From positions 1-9,390 of the forward strand of contig DCGK01000077.1 in NCBI GenBank assembly GCA_002315235.1: a stretch of 9,390 nucleotides of DNA, given 5' to 3'. Both the position numbers and the translations under genes were made by a program. Position 1 is the first letter of the stretch. Every line of letters begins with the position of its first letter. The notes under the pieces are model-generated. The model did not search any database. It saw nothing but the letters and a program-made list of their open reading frames with translations, and had not been told where the DNA came from. Shown in pieces: positions 6,133 to 9,390 of this stretch. The stretch comes from Ruminococcus sp. UBA1780 (GTDB taxonomy: Bacteria > Bacillota > Clostridia > Oscillospirales > Ruminococcaceae).

Positions 6133-7182
6133 ATGAAATACAGAATTCTGATCAATTCAAAACACGCCAGTGTAATAAGCGACTTTTTCAAAAAGACTTC
6201 GCAGGTTTTCGACTGTCTCAGCACTTCGGACTGCCTTGACGATATAGCTAATCATTTCAAGCTTTTCAGACCTGAAGCTTATGTCTGCTTTAACGAAGGC
6301 GCACAGTGCGGACCGCTTGTAACACAGATGAGAGCACTTAAAAGCAGTCATGACTTCGGCAATGTTCCGATAGTTGTTGTCGGAGATGAAACGCTCTGCA
6401 AAATGCTTGAAAGGCTGCTGCAGAAGCCGGATCTGATAATATGCAGCGAAACACCTGTTGAAAAGATAATATCAGAAATAACAAGGATTATACAGAACAG
6501 TAAAACAGCCGCACCTTCCGCTCACCAGAGCTCAGCCGTTCCGGGACCGAAACAGATATCCGTTATATCAAAGCCGGCTCCGAAACCGGCTCCGGCTGAA
6601 GAAGCTGCTCCTGCAGACAAACCTGTAAAGGCAGTTCCGGAACCGGAAAAAGCTCAGGAAAAGAGTCCGGAGCCTGAACCGGCAAAAGAATCCGAACCCG
6701 TAAAGGCGCCTGAAACTGCGGATGAAACCGCGGAAGTAAAGAAGGAAACAAGACGCGGACAGAAACCGCCGTGGCCTGTTCCGGAACCGAAGATTATAGA
6801 TGAGCCTGAAGAGGAAAGCTCAAAGCCAAACATTCTTGTTATTGACGATGACAGAAACATTCTTCGCCTGATAAAGAGCGCCTGCAGCGACTATTTCAAC
6901 ATTACGACAATGCTTAACGCAGACCTCATTGACAAATATTTTGAAAACAAAACAGTTGACCTTATTCTCCTCGACTACGAAATGCCCGGCGAAAACGGTC
7001 CTCAGGTATTCCAGCGTCTCAGAAAAATTCCTAACGCAATGAATACACCTATAGTATTTCTCACAGGCGTTTCAGACCGTGCAAAAATTCAGGAGGTTCT
7101 GTCACTCAAACCTCAGGGGTATATTCTGAAACCTATAAACATGGAAAAACTGTTTTCCAATATTTACGGTCTTATCAGATAA
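6133..7182 (+). CDS. Response-regulator-like protein: degenerate receiver, Pro/Ala/Glu linker, intact receiver
   Basis: A 349 aa cytosolic signalling protein. Residues 1-121 look like a receiver fold (hydrophobic strands ILINS, AYVCFN, VPIVVVGD and LIICS alternating with helices) but lack the acidic pair and the phospho-acceptor Asp. Residues 122-231 are a low-complexity linker rich in Pro, Ala, Glu and Lys, with repeated PEP, PAP and EPA units. Residues 233-349 are a complete CheY-type receiver: acidic cluster D238-D240, phospho-acceptor D281 (LLDYEMPG), T311 (FLTG) and K333-P334 (ILKPI). There is no DNA-binding or enzymatic output domain, so it probably acts by protein contact or phosphotransfer. 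The ATG at 6133 is chosen over TTG 6094 and ATG 6112 because GGGGAAAGGGGA (6114-6125) sits just before it. The hybrid kinase follows after 25 nt, so the two are presumably partners. Confidence 0.88.
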   Translation: MKYRILINSKHASVISDFFKKTSQVFDCLSTSDCLDDIANHFKLFRPEAYVCFNEGAQCGPLVTQMRALKSSHDFGNVPIVVVGDETLCKMLERLLQKPDLIICSETPVEKIISEITRIIQNSKTAAPSAHQSSAVPGPKQISVISKPAPKPAPAEEAAPADKPVKAVPEPEKAQEKSPEPEPAKESEPVKAPETADETAEVKKETRRGQKPPWPVPEPKIIDEPEEESSKPNILVIDDDRNILRLIKSACSDYFNITTMLNADLIDKYFENKTVDLILLDYEMPGENGPQVFQRLRKIPNAMNTPIVFLTGVSDRAKIQEVLSLKPQGYILKPINMEKLFSNIYGLIR

Positions 7183-7183
7183 G

Positions 7184-7195
7184 AGGAGAAAGGGG
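7184..7195 (+). promoter_or_regulatory. Ribosome binding site of the hybrid kinase
   Basis: AGGAGAAAGGGG lies directly after the preceding stop codon and ends 12 nt before the ATG at 7208. It offers two overlapping Shine-Dalgarno cores (AGGAG and AAAGGGG). It supports the 7208 start and translation from the same mRNA as the upstream gene. Confidence 0.75.
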
Positions 7196-7207
7196 ATTTA
7201 ATTAAAA

Positions 7208-9390
7208 ATGGAAGATATGTATCTTACCGACCTTATTGATATAGATGTTCTCCAGAAAATTCAGAATTCATTTTCCGCGCTTACAGGCATGGCAAGCATT
7301 ATATCAGATCAGTACGGAGTAGCCGTTACAAACGGTTCAAACTTCTGCGACTTCTGTTCATCTCTTGTCAGAGTTTCACCTGAAGGCGCAAGGCGCTGCG
7401 AGAACTGTGATAAAACAGGGGCTGAAATGTCTCTTGAAAACAAAAGTGCATGCACATATTTATGCCATGCCGGTCTCATCGAATTTGCAGCTCCTATTAT
7501 GGCAAACGGACAGATGGTAGGAAGCTTCGTAGGAGGACAGGTTCTTTCCTCCCCTCCTGATATTCCGCAGTTTGAAGCAACAGCTGCAGAACTTGGTCTG
7601 GATGCGGACGACTGTGTGCGTGCCGTAAAAAAAGTAAAGGTTATTCCGCAGGAACAGATTGACAATGCTGCTCTTGCACTTAATACAATTGCGGAAGTTC
7701 TTTCAACTATCGCCGGCAACAGCTACAACATGCTCGTTAACAATGCTGAAGTTGAAAAGAGTGCAAAGCTCAAATCAGACTTCCTTGCAAACATGAGCCA
7801 TGAAATCAGAACGCCTATGAACGCTGTACTTGGCATGGCTGAGATGGCTCTGCGTGAAGATATGTCACCTACCGCACGTGATTTTATACACCAGATACGT
7901 GCATCAGGCAAAAATCTTCTTACAATTATCAATGATATTCTTGACTTCTCAAAGATTGAATCAGGCAAAATGGAAATCATTGAGGTTGCATATGAACCGC
8001 TTTCAATGATTAACGATATCGCCAGTATGATCAACAGCCGAATCGGCGACAAAAACATTGAATTCACCGTTGATGCTCCTCCTGAAATTCCTCACAAGCT
8101 CTTCGGCGACAATATCAGAATTCAGCAGATTATTATAAATCTCCTTACCAACGCCATTAAGTTCACAAAACAGGGACAGGTTCAGCTTAAACTCAAATTC
8201 AAGAAAAAAGGCCCTGACGACGGTACTCTCAAGGTACTCGTAAGTGACACGGGAAGCGGTATCAAGGAAGAAAACCTGGACAAGATTTTCGAATCCTTCC
8301 AGCAGGTTGACAGCAAGAGAAACAGAAACATTGAAGGTACAGGCCTTGGTCTTGCCATCACTCAGCAGCTTCTTGCTCTCATGGGCGGATTTATCGATGT
8401 TGAAAGTGAATACAACGTAGGAAGTACATTTGCCTTCTTCATTCCTCAGAAAATTGTAAGCAAGGAACCGTCGGTACCTAAAGCTGACAAAAGTATTTCT
8501 GTCGCAGTTATTTCACAGAATATGTATATCTGTGCACAGCTTGTAAAGGACCTTTCGCGTCTCAACGCATCATATACCGTTCTGACAAAGGAAAACTACA
8601 TGGATTCGCTTGATTTTGACTTCCTGTTCATTGAGGAAAATCTTTTCTCAAAGGAAATCCAGGAATTCGTTACAAACAACCCGAAACTTCAGTGTGTTGT
8701 AATTGAAAACAGAAAGAGTCTCAAGCGATTCAATGTTGTCAATATCCGGACAATCAGAAAACCTATCTACGTACTTTCTCTCTACTCCATACTTGGAATA
8801 GGAAACGACTATGCTGCCTTTGCTGACTTTGAAGGAGATGACTTCCCGTTCACAGCTCCGGAAGCACAGATTCTTATCGTAGACGACAATACAATCAACC
8901 TTACTGTTGCCGAAGGTCTCCTCGAGCCTCTTAACATGAAGATTGACACGGCAACAGGTGCCAAGGACGCAATCAACAAGATTAAGAAGCAGAAATACGA
9001 TCTTATTTTCATGGATCACATGATGCCTGAAATCGACGGTGTTGAAGCTACCCATATGATTCGTGCAACATTCCCTGACTATGAGGATACGCCTATTATT
9101 GCACTTACTGCAAATGCAGTTGCAAATGCCAAGGATATGTTCCTCAGTGAAGGTATGAACGACTTCGTAGCAAAGCCTATTGAAATCAAGGACATCGTTT
9201 CAAAGCTCAAGAAGTGGCTGCCTCATGAAAAGATAGTTGCTGCCGACACACCACAGCAGGAACAGCCTGAGGACGATATTCCTATTAATGGTCCGTTCTT
9301 CAGAGAGGTTGAAGTTGAATCTGCAAGCTTTGTTTCCGAAGAACCTGATTCTTCTCTGACTCCGGATTCAACTCCTGCTCCTGCTCCTGC
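7208..9390 (+). CDS. PocR-domain hybrid sensor histidine kinase (3' end outside the window)
   Basis: Open from 7208 to the window end without a stop (727 complete codons, partial). Residues about 10-165 form a PocR sensor domain (FSALTGMASIISDQYG, NFCDFC, RRCENCD, YLCHAGL and GSFVGGQV), a PAS/GAF-like ligand pocket predicted in this family to bind small organic molecules. Then follow HisKA with H198 (NMSHEIRTP); a HATPase with N box N315, G1 box D347-x-G349-x-G351 and G2 box G377-x-G379-x-G381; a pseudo-receiver (429 to about 540) with E476/E477 where Asp is expected but K518-P519 kept; and an intact receiver (about 554-670) with D559/D560, D603 (FMDHMMPE) and K656-P657. A Pro/Ala/Glu-rich tail (from about 680) leads out of the window, perhaps to an Hpt domain. 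No transmembrane helix is visible, so the kinase is cytosolic. It should autophosphorylate and pass phosphate to its own receiver or to the upstream response regulator. Confidence 0.93.
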   Translation, partial: MEDMYLTDLIDIDVLQKIQNSFSALTGMASIISDQYGVAVTNGSNFCDFCSSLVRVSPEGARRCENCDKTGAEMSLENKSACTYLCHAGLIEFAAPIMANGQMVGSFVGGQVLSSPPDIPQFEATAAELGLDADDCVRAVKKVKVIPQEQIDNAALALNTIAEVLSTIAGNSYNMLVNNAEVEKSAKLKSDFLANMSHEIRTPMNAVLGMAEMALREDMSPTARDFIHQIRASGKNLLTIINDILDFSKIESGKMEIIEVAYEPLSMINDIASMINSRIGDKNIEFTVDAPPEIPHKLFGDNIRIQQIIINLLTNAIKFTKQGQVQLKLKFKKKGPDDGTLKVLVSDTGSGIKEENLDKIFESFQQVDSKRNRNIEGTGLGLAITQQLLALMGGFIDVESEYNVGSTFAFFIPQKIVSKEPSVPKADKSISVAVISQNMYICAQLVKDLSRLNASYTVLTKENYMDSLDFDFLFIEENLFSKEIQEFVTNNPKLQCVVIENRKSLKRFNVVNIRTIRKPIYVLSLYSILGIGNDYAAFADFEGDDFPFTAPEAQILIVDDNTINLTVAEGLLEPLNMKIDTATGAKDAINKIKKQKYDLIFMDHMMPEIDGVEATHMIRATFPDYEDTPIIALTANAVANAKDMFLSEGMNDFVAKPIEIKDIVSKLKKWLPHEKIVAADTPQQEQPEDDIPINGPFFREVEVESASFVSEEPDSSLTPDSTPAPAP

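Noticed and set aside
7309..7719. 136-codon minus-strand frame
   Set aside because: Lies antisense to the well-supported PocR domain; no ribosome binding site or recognisable domain.
8648..9055. 135-codon minus-strand frame
   Set aside because: Antisense to the receiver region of the hybrid kinase, with no family resemblance.
1..9390. CRISPR array, tRNA or rRNA gene, insertion sequence or prophage gene
   Set aside because: No regularly spaced repeats, no cloverleaf or rRNA segments, and no transposase or phage-like reading frame were seen on either strand.

Overview
The window looks like a chromosomal segment from a low-to-moderate GC member of the Firmicutes, most likely a clostridial anaerobe of the Ruminococcus type. 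The grounds are a T-box-controlled thrS, a membrane-anchored RNase Y gene, strong AGGAGG-type ribosome binding sites, very AT-rich intergenic DNA with textbook sigma-A promoters, and a sensor kinase carrying a PocR domain. The family and genus placement is inferred from style and was not checked by any search.

Layout. Positions 1-105 are the downstream side of thrS and hold an 11-bp inverted repeat. Positions 106-2052 (minus strand) encode threonyl-tRNA synthetase. Its leader (about 2053-2337) is a complete class I T-box riboswitch with a Thr ACC specifier, an antiterminator and a strong terminator, driven by a near-consensus promoter. A second near-consensus promoter on the plus strand (2395-2423) fires in the opposite direction into a gene-free stretch of about 340 nt with several hairpins, which ends at rny (RNase Y, 2769-4355). 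A 12-bp hairpin follows, then a polytopic membrane protein of the O-antigen ligase/polymerase family (4430-5845), closed by a classic terminator (5863-5892).

The right third is a signalling operon. An extended -10 promoter (6046-6074) drives a response-regulator-like protein (6133-7182) made of a degenerate receiver, a Pro/Ala/Glu-rich linker and an intact receiver. It is followed 25 nt later by a large hybrid histidine kinase (7208 to beyond the window end) with PocR sensor, HisKA, HATPase, pseudo-receiver and receiver domains. Neither protein shows a DNA-binding or enzymatic output domain inside the window.

How the parts relate. thrS and rny are divergent housekeeping genes for translation and mRNA turnover. 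The membrane protein may be weakly co-transcribed with rny through the hairpin between them. The two-component pair is a separate transcription unit. The points most worth checking are the structured leader before rny, the repeated AGTRAAC inverted repeats on both sides of thrS, the cysteine-rich PocR domain, and the matching pseudo-receiver plus receiver design in both signalling proteins.
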